Assembly: GCF_000009625.1 (NCBI RefSeq) | Contig: NC_002678.2 | Location: forward strand, 1,302,001 to 1,366,000 | Length of the DNA: 64,000 bases | DNA from: Mesorhizobium japonicum MAFF 303099 | GTDB lineage: Bacteria > Pseudomonadota > Alphaproteobacteria > Rhizobiales > Rhizobiaceae | Direction of reading: 5' to 3' | In this document: one piece after another, positions 11,577 to 19,424 of the stretch | Layout of the letters: the number at the start of each line of letters is the position of its first letter | Numbering within the stretch: the first letter of the stretch is position 1 | Program-made: the position numbers and the translations under genes | The notes under the pieces: generated by a model | Databases searched by the model: none | What the model was told of the DNA's origin: nothing | The model's input: only the letters and a program-made list of their open reading frames with translations

Positions 11577-12824
11577 ATGACGGACGTCTCCTCGGATCTG
11601 GTTTTTCGCCGCGGCAAGGAAGTTGGAAAGGCCGTCTACCAGAACCGCGCGCTTTCCAAAGCCGGCATCTCCGAGCGGCTGTTCGCCTTCCTGTTTTCCG
11701 GCCTCGTCTATCCGCAGATCTGGGAAGACCCCGATGTCGACATGGAGGCCATGCAGCTTGGTCAGGGCCATCGCATCGTCACAATCGCTTCCGGCGGCTG
11801 CAACATCCTCGCCTACCTCACCCGTTCGCCGGCACGGATCGACGCCGTCGACCTCAACGCCGCCCACATCGCGCTGAACCGCATGAAGCTGGAGGCGGTG
11901 CGCCGTCTGCCCTCGCAGGGCGATCTGTTCCGCTTTTTCGGCGCCGCCGACACCAGCCACAATTCGCAAGCCTATGACCGCTTTATTGCGCCGCATCTCG
12001 ATCCGGTCAGCCGCCACTATTGGGAGCGCCGCAACTGGCGTGGTCGCCGGCGCATCGCCGTCTTCGACCGCAATTTCTACCAGACCGGCCTGCTCGGCCT
12101 GTTCATCGCCATGGGCCATCGCACGGCGAAATTCTTCGGCGTCAACCCGGCCCACATGATGGAAGCCAGGAATATCGGCGAGCAGCGCCGCTTCTTCAAC
12201 GAGGAGCTGGCGCCGGTCTTCGACAAGAAGCTTTTGAAATGGGCGACCTCGCGTAAGGCCTCGCTGTTCGGCCTCGGCATTCCGCCGGCGCAGTACGATT
12301 CCCTGATCACCTCAGGCGACGGCACCATGGCCAGCGTTCTGAAGGCCCGGCTGGAAAAGCTCGCCTGCGATTTTCCCCTGGAAAACAATTATTTCGCCTG
12401 GCAGGCTTTTGCCCGCCGCTATCCAAATCCCGGTGAGGCCGCCCTGCCCGCCTATCTGGAAAAGCAGAACTACGAAACCATCCGCGGCAATATCGACCGC
12501 GTCGCCATCCACCATGCCAATCTGATCGAATTCCTCGCCGGCAAGGACGCGGGCACCGTCGATCGCTTCATCCTGCTCGATGCGCAGGACTGGATGACCG
12601 ATGACCAGCTCAACGCGCTGTGGTCGGAAATCAGCCGCACCGCCTCCGCAGGCGCCCGCGTCATCTTCCGCACCGCCGCCGAGCCCAGCCTGCTGCCAGG
12701 CCGCGTCTCGACCTCGCTGCTCGACCAGTGGGACTATCAGGACGAGGCGTCGCGCGAATTCTCGGCACGCGACCGTTCGGCCATCTATGGCGGCTTCCAC
12801 CTCTATGTGAAGCGCACGGCATGA
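11577..12824 (+). CDS. btaA: S-adenosylmethionine:diacylglycerol 3-amino-3-carboxypropyltransferase
   Basis: First step of betaine lipid (DGTS) synthesis: transfers the 3-amino-3-carboxypropyl group of SAM to diacylglycerol, making DGHS. DUF3419 family, 415 aa from ATG 11577. An upstream ATG at 11526 falls inside the Pho box and is rejected. Conserved segments are FSGLVYPQIWEDP, TIASGGCNILAYL with AVDLNAAHIALNRMKL (SAM pocket), and HYWERRNWRGRRRI. The stop overlaps the btaB ATG. The product replaces phospholipid when phosphate is scarce. Confidence 0.92.
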   Translation: MTDVSSDLVFRRGKEVGKAVYQNRALSKAGISERLFAFLFSGLVYPQIWEDPDVDMEAMQLGQGHRIVTIASGGCNILAYLTRSPARIDAVDLNAAHIALNRMKLEAVRRLPSQGDLFRFFGAADTSHNSQAYDRFIAPHLDPVSRHYWERRNWRGRRRIAVFDRNFYQTGLLGLFIAMGHRTAKFFGVNPAHMMEARNIGEQRRFFNEELAPVFDKKLLKWATSRKASLFGLGIPPAQYDSLITSGDGTMASVLKARLEKLACDFPLENNYFAWQAFARRYPNPGEAALPAYLEKQNYETIRGNIDRVAIHHANLIEFLAGKDAGTVDRFILLDAQDWMTDDQLNALWSEISRTASAGARVIFRTAAEPSLLPGRVSTSLLDQWDYQDEASREFSARDRSAIYGGFHLYVKRTA

Positions 12825-13504
12825 GCATGACCGAGCTGCCGGCCAGCCCCGAATTCAAGGCCAATCATGCCGAACTGATGGACGGCGTCTACCACTGGCA
12901 GCGCCACATCTATGACCTGACTCGCAAATACTATCTGCTCGGCCGCGACCGGCTGATCGATGGGCTTGAGGTGCCGCAAGGCGGCACCGTGCTGGAACTC
13001 GGCTGCGGCACCGGCCGCAACATCATCCTGGCCGCCCGCCGCTACCCTGATGCCCGCTTCTTCGGCCTGGATATCTCGGCCGAGATGCTGGAGACGGCCG
13101 GCAAGGCGATCGACCGCGAAGGCCTGTCCGGCCACGTAACGCTGACACGAGGCGACGCCACCGATTTCGACGCCGCGGCACTTTACGGCATCGAGCGCTT
13201 CGACCGCGTCTTCGTCTCCTATTCGCTGTCGATGATCCCAGGCTGGGAAAAGACGGTGTCGGCGGCACTCGCCGCACTATCCCCCAACGGCTCGCTGCAC
13301 ATCGTCGATTTCGGCCAGCAGGAAGGCCTACCGGGCTGGTTCCGTACCTTGCTGCGCGGTTGGCTGAAAAAATTCCACGTAACGCCGCGTGAATCGCTGC
13401 GCGAAGTTCTGGAATCGGAATCTCGGCGAACCGGCGCAACCTTCCGTTTCCGCACGCTTTATCGCGGTTACGCCTGGCTGGCGATGATCAAGATCGCCAG
13501 CTAA
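12821..13504 (+). CDS. btaB: DGHS N-methyltransferase BtaB
   Basis: Second enzyme of DGTS synthesis: methylates the amino group of DGHS three times using SAM. 227 aa from ATG 12821, which overlaps the btaA stop as ATGA. The frame is open further upstream, but that part lies inside btaA. Class I methyltransferase fold: motif I LELGCGTGRN at about 58-67, FGLDISAEML (motif II), and SYSLSMIPGW. No other gene follows on this strand before the toxin-antitoxin pair, so btaAB looks like a two-gene Pho operon. Confidence 0.92.
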   Translation: MSMTELPASPEFKANHAELMDGVYHWQRHIYDLTRKYYLLGRDRLIDGLEVPQGGTVLELGCGTGRNIILAARRYPDARFFGLDISAEMLETAGKAIDREGLSGHVTLTRGDATDFDAAALYGIERFDRVFVSYSLSMIPGWEKTVSAALAALSPNGSLHIVDFGQQEGLPGWFRTLLRGWLKKFHVTPRESLREVLESESRRTGATFRFRTLYRGYAWLAMIKIAS

Positions 13505-13568
13505 CATTGCTGTTGGGACGGCGCACCATCCGCCGATGAAGCGATGGATACTACGATCAACCAGATCG

Positions 13569-13601
13569 CACATTGTTATGTGACCCCAGGAGTGGTACAT
13601 T
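13569..13601 (+). promoter_or_regulatory. Candidate higBA promoter with overlapping palindrome
   Basis: TTGTTA (13573-13578) and TACATT (13596-13601) are 17 bp apart and could be -35 and -10 elements. CACAT-TGTT-ATGTG (13569-13582) is an inverted repeat covering the -35. A HigA-type antitoxin bound there would autorepress. By-eye prediction only. Confidence 0.4.
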
Positions 13602-13623
13602 ATCTCCATACTGGAAGCATGTG

Positions 13624-13920
13624 ATGATCGTCGGTTTTAGAGACGGATGGCTGCGGGCTTTCTTTGTAGACGACACCCGCTCCCGCAACATTCCGTCCGA
13701 TCTCGAAAGCCGCTTGTTCCGCAAGCTCCAGATGATTGACGACGCCACGGTCGATCAGGATTTGCGCGTACCGCCCAGCAACCATTTCGAGAAGTTGCGC
13801 GGCAATCTCGAAGGCTTCCATTCGATCCGCGTCAACCAGCAGTGGCGACTGATCTTCCGCTGGGACGGCGGTCGCGGTGAAGCGTCGGACATCTATCTCG
13901 ACGACCACAGTTATAAGTGA
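13624..13920 (+). CDS. higB: HigB-type toxin (RelE/ParE superfamily)
   Basis: 98-aa toxin of the plasmid-maintenance killer family. HigB toxins cleave mRNA on the ribosome. The longer frame from 13573 begins inside the promoter, while ATG 13624 follows GGAAG and starts the conserved sequence (MIVGFRDGWLRAFFVDD). Conserved core: RLFRKLQMIDDA, DLRVPPSNHFEKL, and SIRVNQQWRLIFRW near the C-terminus. Toxin precedes antitoxin by 8 bp, the usual order for higBA and the reverse of most toxin-antitoxin pairs. No mobile element surrounds it. Confidence 0.88.
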   Translation: MIVGFRDGWLRAFFVDDTRSRNIPSDLESRLFRKLQMIDDATVDQDLRVPPSNHFEKLRGNLEGFHSIRVNQQWRLIFRWDGGRGEASDIYLDDHSYK

Positions 13921-13928
13921 GCTGAAAC

Positions 13929-14237
13929 ATGTTGATGACCGCACGCAAGCCAACAACGGTTGGCGAGATTCTCACCGAAGAGTTCATGCAGCCGCTCGGC
14001 TTGACGCAGGCGGCTTTGGCCGAGGCGATGGGCGTTCAGCGCAAGCATGTGAACGAATTGTGCAACGACCGCCGCAACGTGACGGCGGCAACCGCGCTCA
14101 TTCTGGCCCGGGTGTTTGGCAACAGCCCGGACTTCTGGCTGAACGTCCAACGCCGCAGCGATCTTTGGGCGGTTATGAATTCGCCCGACGAGCGGGCACG
14201 TGTTGACCGCGCCAAGCCTTTGGCGACAGCCGCATAG
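13929..14237 (+). CDS. higA: HigA-type antitoxin, XRE family
   Basis: 102-aa helix-turn-helix antitoxin that neutralises HigB and represses the operon in known systems. XRE fold at about residues 12-65: GEILTEEFMQPLGLTQAALAEAMGV, then the recognition helix RKHVNELCNDRR and NVTAATALILARVFG. A second in-frame ATG at 13935 is equally possible as the start. A palindromic repeat follows immediately downstream. Confidence 0.9.
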   Translation: MLMTARKPTTVGEILTEEFMQPLGLTQAALAEAMGVQRKHVNELCNDRRNVTAATALILARVFGNSPDFWLNVQRRSDLWAVMNSPDERARVDRAKPLATAA

Positions 14238-14251
14238 ACAAGATTTCAGGG

Positions 14252-14315
14252 TAGAGCTTTGTTTTGACGCAATTCCGGACGGAAAACCGCACACACTTTT
14301 CCTGGAATTGCTCTA
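14252..14315. repeat. Palindromic intergenic element (GCAATTCC...GGAATTGC)
   Basis: Nested inverted repeat: outer TAGAGC (14252-14257) with GCTCTA (14310-14315), middle GCAATTCC (14269-14276) with GGAATTGC (14304-14311), and inner GGAAAA with TTTTCC. I recall closely similar elements in many rhizobial intergenic regions. The right end supplies the TAG stop codon of the leftward serine hydrolase gene. Confidence 0.7.
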
Positions 14316-15692
14316 GTGCAGCGCCTTCACCAGCGCCCCCACCATCGTCTGTGGGCGATAACCGACCTTGGCCGGTGTCAGCCCCAGCCGCACGATCACC
14401 AGTTGCTCCGAGGGAATGATGGCGACGGTCTGCCCGTCATGCCCTTCCATCCAGTAGGTGTCCTTGGGCAGGCCTGCCGCGACGCCGGCGCCCGGGTTTT
14501 CCTCATCGCCCGGCGCCTCGATCCACAGCTGGCCCTTGCCGTAGACTTTCGAGACGGGCGCCGGCTCGCGCATCCAGTCGACGAAGCCCGTCGGCAGGAC
14601 CTGGTTGCCGTTCCACACCCCGCCCTGCAGCAGGAACTGGCCGAAGCGCGCCCAGTCATGCGCGGTGGCATAGAGATAGGACGAGCCGACGAAAGTGCCC
14701 TGCTCGTCGGTTTCAAGCACGGCGCTGTGCATGCCGAGCGGCCCAAACAGTGCCATGCGTGGCCATGTCAGCGCCTTGGCCTTGTCGCCGATCGCGTCCT
14801 GCCAGAGCCGCGACAGCATCACCGCCGTGCCGCTCGAATAGGAAAATACTTTGCCGACCTCGCCCGCCAGCGGTTTTGATTCGGCAAAGCCCGCCATGTC
14901 GGGCTCGAGATAGAGCATGCGCGTGACATCGGCGACGTCGCCATAATCCTCGTTGAACTCCAGCCCGCTCGACATCGCCATCATGTCGGCAAGGCTGATC
15001 GCCGCGCGGCCGTCCGCCTTCCACGGCGCGAACAGGCCCTTGTTGTCGACGGCCATCTTGCCGTCCTTGACCAACGTGCCGACGATCGCGGCATTCACCG
15101 TCTTGGTCATCGACCAGCCGAGCAGCGGCGTCTTGGCCGAAAAGCCGTCGCCATAGCGCTCAGCGACGACGCGGCCGTTCTTGACCACGACCACCGCGCG
15201 CATGCCCGAACCAGTCAGCGCCGCATCGTCGAGCAGCTTGGCAATCACCGGATCCTGCGATGCCTCGACACGCTCGCCTTCGGGCCACAGCGTATCCTGG
15301 CTGGTTGGCGAAGGCTCGACATGGACCGTCGTGCGCCGCGCCTTGCCGACATCCCCGTCGGGGATCGAGGCGCAGCCGAGCCCATCGCGGGAAACCGCCT
15401 CGCTTTTGCCGAGGAAGCCCAGCAGGCCCGCCGAAACCGTGCCCCGGTTCTTGTCGACCGAGACCCGCATCAGCCGCAGCAGCGGGTGTCCGGGCGCCTG
15501 CACGTCTACGGCAAGCACTTCGTTGGCATCGCGCCCGGCGATGAAGACGTTGGAGCAGACGATCTTGGCCGAATAGCCCGAACCGACGCGGATCAGTTCG
15601 GGCGGCGCGATGTAGAGCCAGGCAAACAGGGCGGCGACCGCCAGAACGATCAGGCCAAGCAGCCATTTGACGATCTTGACGACGAACCGCAT
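14313..15692 (-). CDS. Membrane-anchored serine hydrolase (class C beta-lactamase/esterase fold)
   Basis: 459 aa from ATG 15692, which has a strong GGAGGAAG ribosome-binding site; the longer frame to 15755 lacks one. One N-terminal membrane segment (about 8-28, KWLLGLIVLAVAALFAWLYI) anchors a periplasmic penicillin-binding-like domain. The nucleophile motif is WSMTK (S194, SxxK), with YSSGTAV as the likely YxN/YxS element and a later MEGHDGQT region. A real beta-lactamase is unlikely given the low similarity visible. Such proteins are often esterases or D-amino peptidases. The stop codon lies inside a palindromic repeat. Confidence 0.82.
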   Translation of the reverse strand: MRFVVKIVKWLLGLIVLAVAALFAWLYIAPPELIRVGSGYSAKIVCSNVFIAGRDANEVLAVDVQAPGHPLLRLMRVSVDKNRGTVSAGLLGFLGKSEAVSRDGLGCASIPDGDVGKARRTTVHVEPSPTSQDTLWPEGERVEASQDPVIAKLLDDAALTGSGMRAVVVVKNGRVVAERYGDGFSAKTPLLGWSMTKTVNAAIVGTLVKDGKMAVDNKGLFAPWKADGRAAISLADMMAMSSGLEFNEDYGDVADVTRMLYLEPDMAGFAESKPLAGEVGKVFSYSSGTAVMLSRLWQDAIGDKAKALTWPRMALFGPLGMHSAVLETDEQGTFVGSSYLYATAHDWARFGQFLLQGGVWNGNQVLPTGFVDWMREPAPVSKVYGKGQLWIEAPGDEENPGAGVAAGLPKDTYWMEGHDGQTVAIIPSEQLVIVRLGLTPAKVGYRPQTMVGALVKALH

Positions 15693-15816
15693 CCGCTTCC
15701 TCCCGGGCTTTCGCCCGACCCTTATGTCATCGAATTGCCGCCATTGCTTCCGCAAAATCAGGGCTGTTGTCGAGCGCCGTCAACGGATTATCAACCATGA
15801 TCGGCGATCACAGGAG

Positions 15817-15861
15817 GCATGTCGCCCAAAAGTGCTGAGCGGTTTTGGGACCACGACATGC
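15817..15861. repeat. RIME-like palindrome, copy 1
   Basis: GCATGTCG (15817-15824) pairs with CGACATGC (15854-15861), and inside it CCCAAAA pairs with TTTTGGG. It is the same palindrome as the right half of the element at 23106-23151, in opposite orientation. Rhizobium-specific intergenic mosaic elements (RIME) are built from two large palindromes, so I use that name as a resemblance only. The surrounding 15693-15980 gap holds nothing else clear. Confidence 0.6.
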
Positions 15862-15980
15862 ACGAAAAGGGATAGGCTGGGCGATGCTGTGGGGCGATCG
15901 CCTGGAGGGGGCTCGACCAATCGTCGGCCATCGGTTCACAGACCCATCAGCGACCGGCTGTTTCCGGCTTGGAAGTTGTG

Positions 15981-16781
15981 ATGCGCCGTCTTGCGGCCCT
16001 TTTCATGCTGACGCTGCTTGGCGCCTGCTCGACCGTGGACGATCTGTCGCCGTTGTCGCCCCCCGGGTCCAGCAGCCCGACAGTCGCCGTACGCGCGCCG
16101 CGCTTCGAGGATTCCAAGCCGCATGAATGGGACAGCGGCGCGCCTTGGAACTATGCCGTTCACGGCACCGACGTCTCCAAGTACCAGACCTCGGTCGACT
16201 GGCCGACAGCCAAGGCGAGCGGCATTTCCTTCGCCTTCATCAAGGCCACAGAAGGCGGCGACCGCTTCGACGAGTATTTCAACGAGCACTGGGCGCGCAC
16301 GAAAGCCGCCGGCGTTCCGCGCGCGGCCTATCATTTCTTCTATTTCTGCACCCCGGCTGCCCAGCAGGCGCGCTGGTTCATCCAGAACGTTCCCGTCGAC
16401 CGCTCCGCCATGCCGCCGGTTCTCGACATGGAATGGAACCCGAAATCGCCGACCTGCCGGCTGCGTCCCGACGCCGCCACGGTGCGCGCGGAGATGACCA
16501 CCTTCCTCCAGATCGTCGAGCGGCATTACGGCAAGAAGCCGATCATCTACACCTCTGTCGACTTCTTCGACGACAACGAGCTGTCGACCTTCCGCGGCTA
16601 CGCCTACTGGTTGCGCTCGGTCGCCGGCCATCCGCGCGAGAAATATGGCAGCCACCCCTTCACCTTCTGGCAATACACCGGAACCGGCATCGTTCCCGGC
16701 ATGACCGGCAAATCCGACATCAACGTCTTCAACGGCTCGGAAGCCGCATGGAACAAGTGGCTGCGGCAGAACACCCGTTGA
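15981..16781 (+). CDS. GH25 (lysozyme-like) lipoprotein
   Basis: Predicted muramidase of glycosyl hydrolase family 25, anchored as a lipoprotein. ATG 15981 follows GGAAG; an upstream TTG at 15969 is less likely. The signal peptide ends in LLGAC. The catalytic-barrel start is HGTDVSKYQ (D64), followed by KATEGGD and VLDMEWNP, where D149 and E151 are the likely active-site acids, and later FWQYTGTG. 266 aa. The last 18 codons (from FNGSEAAWNKW) are the parent of a tandem repeat array that continues after the stop. It is adjacent to an MltB-type transglycosylase on the same strand. Confidence 0.88.
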   Translation: MRRLAALFMLTLLGACSTVDDLSPLSPPGSSSPTVAVRAPRFEDSKPHEWDSGAPWNYAVHGTDVSKYQTSVDWPTAKASGISFAFIKATEGGDRFDEYFNEHWARTKAAGVPRAAYHFFYFCTPAAQQARWFIQNVPVDRSAMPPVLDMEWNPKSPTCRLRPDAATVRAEMTTFLQIVERHYGKKPIIYTSVDFFDDNELSTFRGYAYWLRSVAGHPREKYGSHPFTFWQYTGTGIVPGMTGKSDINVFNGSEAAWNKWLRQNTR

Positions 16782-17081
16782 TACCTGGTTCAACGGCAGC
16801 GAATCCCTAGATCAAGTTGCTCCAGCGAGACTCCCGTTGAACCGGGTTCAACGGCAGCGAATCCCTAGATCAAGTTGCTCCAGCGAGACTCCCGTTGAAC
16901 CGGGTTCAACGGCAGCGAATCCCTAGATCAAGTTGCTCCAGCGAGACTCCCGTTGAACCGGGTTCAACGGCAGCGAATCCCTGGACCACATTGTTCCAGC
17001 AGGACGCCCGTTGAACCGGGGGCAGCGGCAGCGAAGCCCCAGGGAATAAGTGGTTGCGGCAGAACACCCGTTGACACCGGG
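16728..17081 (+). repeat. Tandem array derived from the GH25 gene 3' end (58/61-bp units)
   Basis: Unit 0 (16728-16788, 61 bp) is the end of the lysozyme gene including its stop. Units 1-3 (16789-16846, 16847-16904, 16905-16962) are identical 58-bp copies. Unit 4 (16963-17020) is diverged. Unit 5 (17021-17081) is 61 bp and again encodes NKWLRQNTR plus stop. Each unit starts with TTCAACGGC or a variant and ends with CCCGTTGA plus a few bases. At junctions 1/2, 2/3 and 3/4, GTTGAAC-CGG-GTTCAAC forms a perfect hairpin (16836-16852 and every 58 bp). The 58-bp period breaks frame. Confidence 0.92.
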
Positions 17082-17195
17082 CCTGCCGCCTGCTTTTCGA
17101 CACAGCCAGCGGTAAAGAGTGCAACCGCCCGTAATCCGGGGCATTGGGTTTCCAGCCAAGCACGACAATGCCCTCTTCGTTTCGAAAGGAAGCTG

Positions 17196-18374
17196 ATGCG
17201 ACTGCGTTCCCAAGCCCTCGCGGCGCTATTCCTGTGCGCCACGGCCTTGCCGGCGATGGCGCAGGAATGCGGCGGCGATTTCGAAACCTGGAAACAGGGC
17301 GTGGCGGCGGAAGCCAAGGCCGCCGGTGTCGGCGCCGTCGGTCTCGATGCGCTGGAGGATGCCACCATTGACGAGCGGGCGCTGGCGCGCGACCGCGCCC
17401 AGGGCGTCTTCACCCAGACCTTCATCGAGTTCTCCAACCGCATGATTTCGGCCTACCGGCTGAAGCAAGGCGCGGCGAACATGAAGAAATACGCCGATGT
17501 CTTCGCCCGTGCCGACCAGCAGTTCGGTGTGCAGGCGCCGGTCATCACCGCCTTCTGGGCGCTGGAGACGGATTTCGGCGCCGTGCAGGGCGATTTCCAC
17601 ACGCTGAGCGCGCTGGTGACGCTTTCGCATGATTGCCGCCGCCCGCAGCTGTTCCGCCAGCAGCTGGTGCCGCTTCTGGAGCTGATCGATCGCGGCGTGC
17701 TGCCGGCCGACGTCAAGGGCGCCTGGGCCGGCGAGATCGGCCAGACGCAGATCCTGCCTTCGGATTATCTCGCTCGGGGCGTCGACGGCGACGGCGACGG
17801 CAAGATCGACCTGCGCAACAGCGTGCCCGACGTGATCATGACCACGGCCAACAAGGTGCTGTCGCGCGGCTGGAAGCGTGACGAACCCTGGATCCAGGAA
17901 GTGCACGTGCCCGACGAGATGCCCTGGGACCAGACCGGGCGCACCAACAAATTGCCGCTGACGCAGTGGGCGCAGTGGGGCGTCACCAATCCCGACGGCT
18001 CGCCGCTTGTCGACATGGGCCTCAAGGCCGGCCTGGCGCTGCCCATGGGCCGCAAGGGTCCGGCCTTCCTCACTTACGACAATTTCGACGTCTATCTCGA
18101 ATGGAACCAGTCCTTCACCTATGCGCTGACCGCGGCCAACCTCGCCGCGCGGCTCGCCGGCGCGCCGGCGCTTGATCCGCGCAACCCGGACCAAGGCCTC
18201 AACAACGAGCAGATGAAGGCGCTGCAGACCAAGCTCGAGGCGCGGGGCTACGACGTCGGCACGGTCGACGGCATTCTGGGCACCAACACCCGCGAAGCGA
18301 TCCGCAAGGAGCAGATACGGCTTGGCCTGCCGGTGGACGGCTGGCCAACGCCGGAGCTTTTGGCGAAGCTGTAA
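17196..18374 (+). CDS. Lytic murein transglycosylase, MltB type, with PG-binding domain
   Basis: Periplasmic glycan-cleaving enzyme. ATG 17196 follows AAGGAAG; the open frame upstream runs through the repeat array and is not coding. Signal peptide residues 1-23 (ends PAMAQ). The SLT_2 catalytic domain spans about 25-310, with FWALETDFGA (E124 predicted catalytic) and WAGEIGQTQILPSDYL. A C-terminal PG-binding domain (about 330-390) has MKALQTKLEARGYDVG and DGILGTNTREAI. Total length is 392 aa. A calcium-loop-like DGDGDGKIDL is also present. Confidence 0.9.
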   Translation: MRLRSQALAALFLCATALPAMAQECGGDFETWKQGVAAEAKAAGVGAVGLDALEDATIDERALARDRAQGVFTQTFIEFSNRMISAYRLKQGAANMKKYADVFARADQQFGVQAPVITAFWALETDFGAVQGDFHTLSALVTLSHDCRRPQLFRQQLVPLLELIDRGVLPADVKGAWAGEIGQTQILPSDYLARGVDGDGDGKIDLRNSVPDVIMTTANKVLSRGWKRDEPWIQEVHVPDEMPWDQTGRTNKLPLTQWAQWGVTNPDGSPLVDMGLKAGLALPMGRKGPAFLTYDNFDVYLEWNQSFTYALTAANLAARLAGAPALDPRNPDQGLNNEQMKALQTKLEARGYDVGTVDGILGTNTREAIRKEQIRLGLPVDGWPTPELLAKL

Positions 18375-18385
18375 CGAGAGCGGTG

Positions 18386-19294
18386 CTACTCACTATTCAC
18401 TGCTCTCCTCGCCCGCATGAAATCAATGAACGCCCGCAAGGCCGGCGGCACGTGCCGCGAACTTGGGTGGTATAGATAGAAACCTGGAAAGCTGGGCGAC
18501 CAGGCTTCCAGAAAACGGACCAGCCTGCCTTGCTCGATCCAGGGCCGAACCTGGTATTCAAACATGTAGGCAATGCCCACGCCATCCAGCACGGCATTGA
18601 GCATCAGCTCGGTATCGTTGACGGTCAGGCTGCCTTCGATGGCGATTTCCAGAGCCCGTCTGCCGCGCGCGAACTCCCATCGATAGAGATTGCCGCCGCC
18701 CGGCCATTCGAATTTGATGCATTGGTGCTGGTGCAGTTCCTGCGGATGACGAGGTATGGCCCGGTTCTCGAGATAGGCCGGAGCGGCCACCGCGGCCATC
18801 TGCAAATCCTCGCTCAGTTTCACCGCCACCATGTCCTTCTCCAGCCGTTCGCCGAGCCGGATTCCTGCATCGAACCGGCCTTCGACAATGTCGGCCAGCG
18901 TGTCGTCGACGATGACGGTCAGCGCGATATCAGGATAGGCGCGCTGAAAGTCTCCGAGGATCGGCGCGATGAACCGCATGGCGGCGACACGCGGCACATT
19001 GATGCGCAGCGAACCCGCCGGCCGATCGCGCGCCGCATGAACATCGGCAATGGCGCTTTCCAGTTCACCAAAGGCGACGGCAAGGCGCGAAAAAAGTGCA
19101 TCGCCAGCCGCGGTCGCGGAGACACTGCGCGTCGTGCGGTTGAGGAGCCTGACGCCGACGCGCGCCTCCAACTGCCGGATAGACTGGCTGAGCGCCGGCG
19201 GCGACACACGCAGCCTCGCGGCGGCACGAACGAAACTGCCTTCTTCGACGATGGCGGAAAATGCCTTGAGTTCGGTGAATTCGGATCCGCGCAT
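18386..19294 (-). CDS. LysR-family transcriptional regulator
   Basis: 302 aa from ATG 19294; an extension to 19336 would run into the operator. N-terminal winged HTH (about residues 5-62): LKAFSAIVEEGSFVRAAARL, SPPALSQSIRQLEARVGVRLLNRTTRSV. The C-terminal substrate-binding domain follows (about 90-295). It is divergent from an SDR oxidoreductase with a perfect 10-bp inverted repeat between them. By the usual LysR pattern it probably controls that gene and itself. The inducer is unknown. Confidence 0.9.
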   Translation of the reverse strand: MRGSEFTELKAFSAIVEEGSFVRAAARLRVSPPALSQSIRQLEARVGVRLLNRTTRSVSATAAGDALFSRLAVAFGELESAIADVHAARDRPAGSLRINVPRVAAMRFIAPILGDFQRAYPDIALTVIVDDTLADIVEGRFDAGIRLGERLEKDMVAVKLSEDLQMAAVAAPAYLENRAIPRHPQELHQHQCIKFEWPGGGNLYRWEFARGRRALEIAIEGSLTVNDTELMLNAVLDGVGIAYMFEYQVRPWIEQGRLVRFLEAWSPSFPGFYLYHPSSRHVPPALRAFIDFMRARRAVNSE

Positions 19295-19319
19295 TATGTA
19301 TCCATGGATTAACAAGCCA

Positions 19320-19344
19320 ATCAGATAATAGGGCATTATCTGAT
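19320..19344. promoter_or_regulatory. Operator-like perfect inverted repeat between LysR and SDR genes
   Basis: ATCAGATAAT (19320-19329) and ATTATCTGAT (19335-19344) are perfect 10-bp arms around 5 bp. It lies 26 bp upstream of the regulator ATG and 80 bp upstream of the SDR ATG. Size, AT content and T-N11-A-like core fit a LysR recognition site. Confidence 0.7.
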
Positions 19345-19424
19345 CAATTGCATGCCGCTATTTCTCAGCCATCGGCCACATCGCACCCAAAGCTGCGGGC
19401 CAGAATGGTTGAAGGAAATTGATC

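Noticed and set aside
16789..17081. CRISPR array
   Set aside because: Units are contiguous 58-bp copies without unique spacers, derived from the adjacent gene end. No cas genes are nearby.
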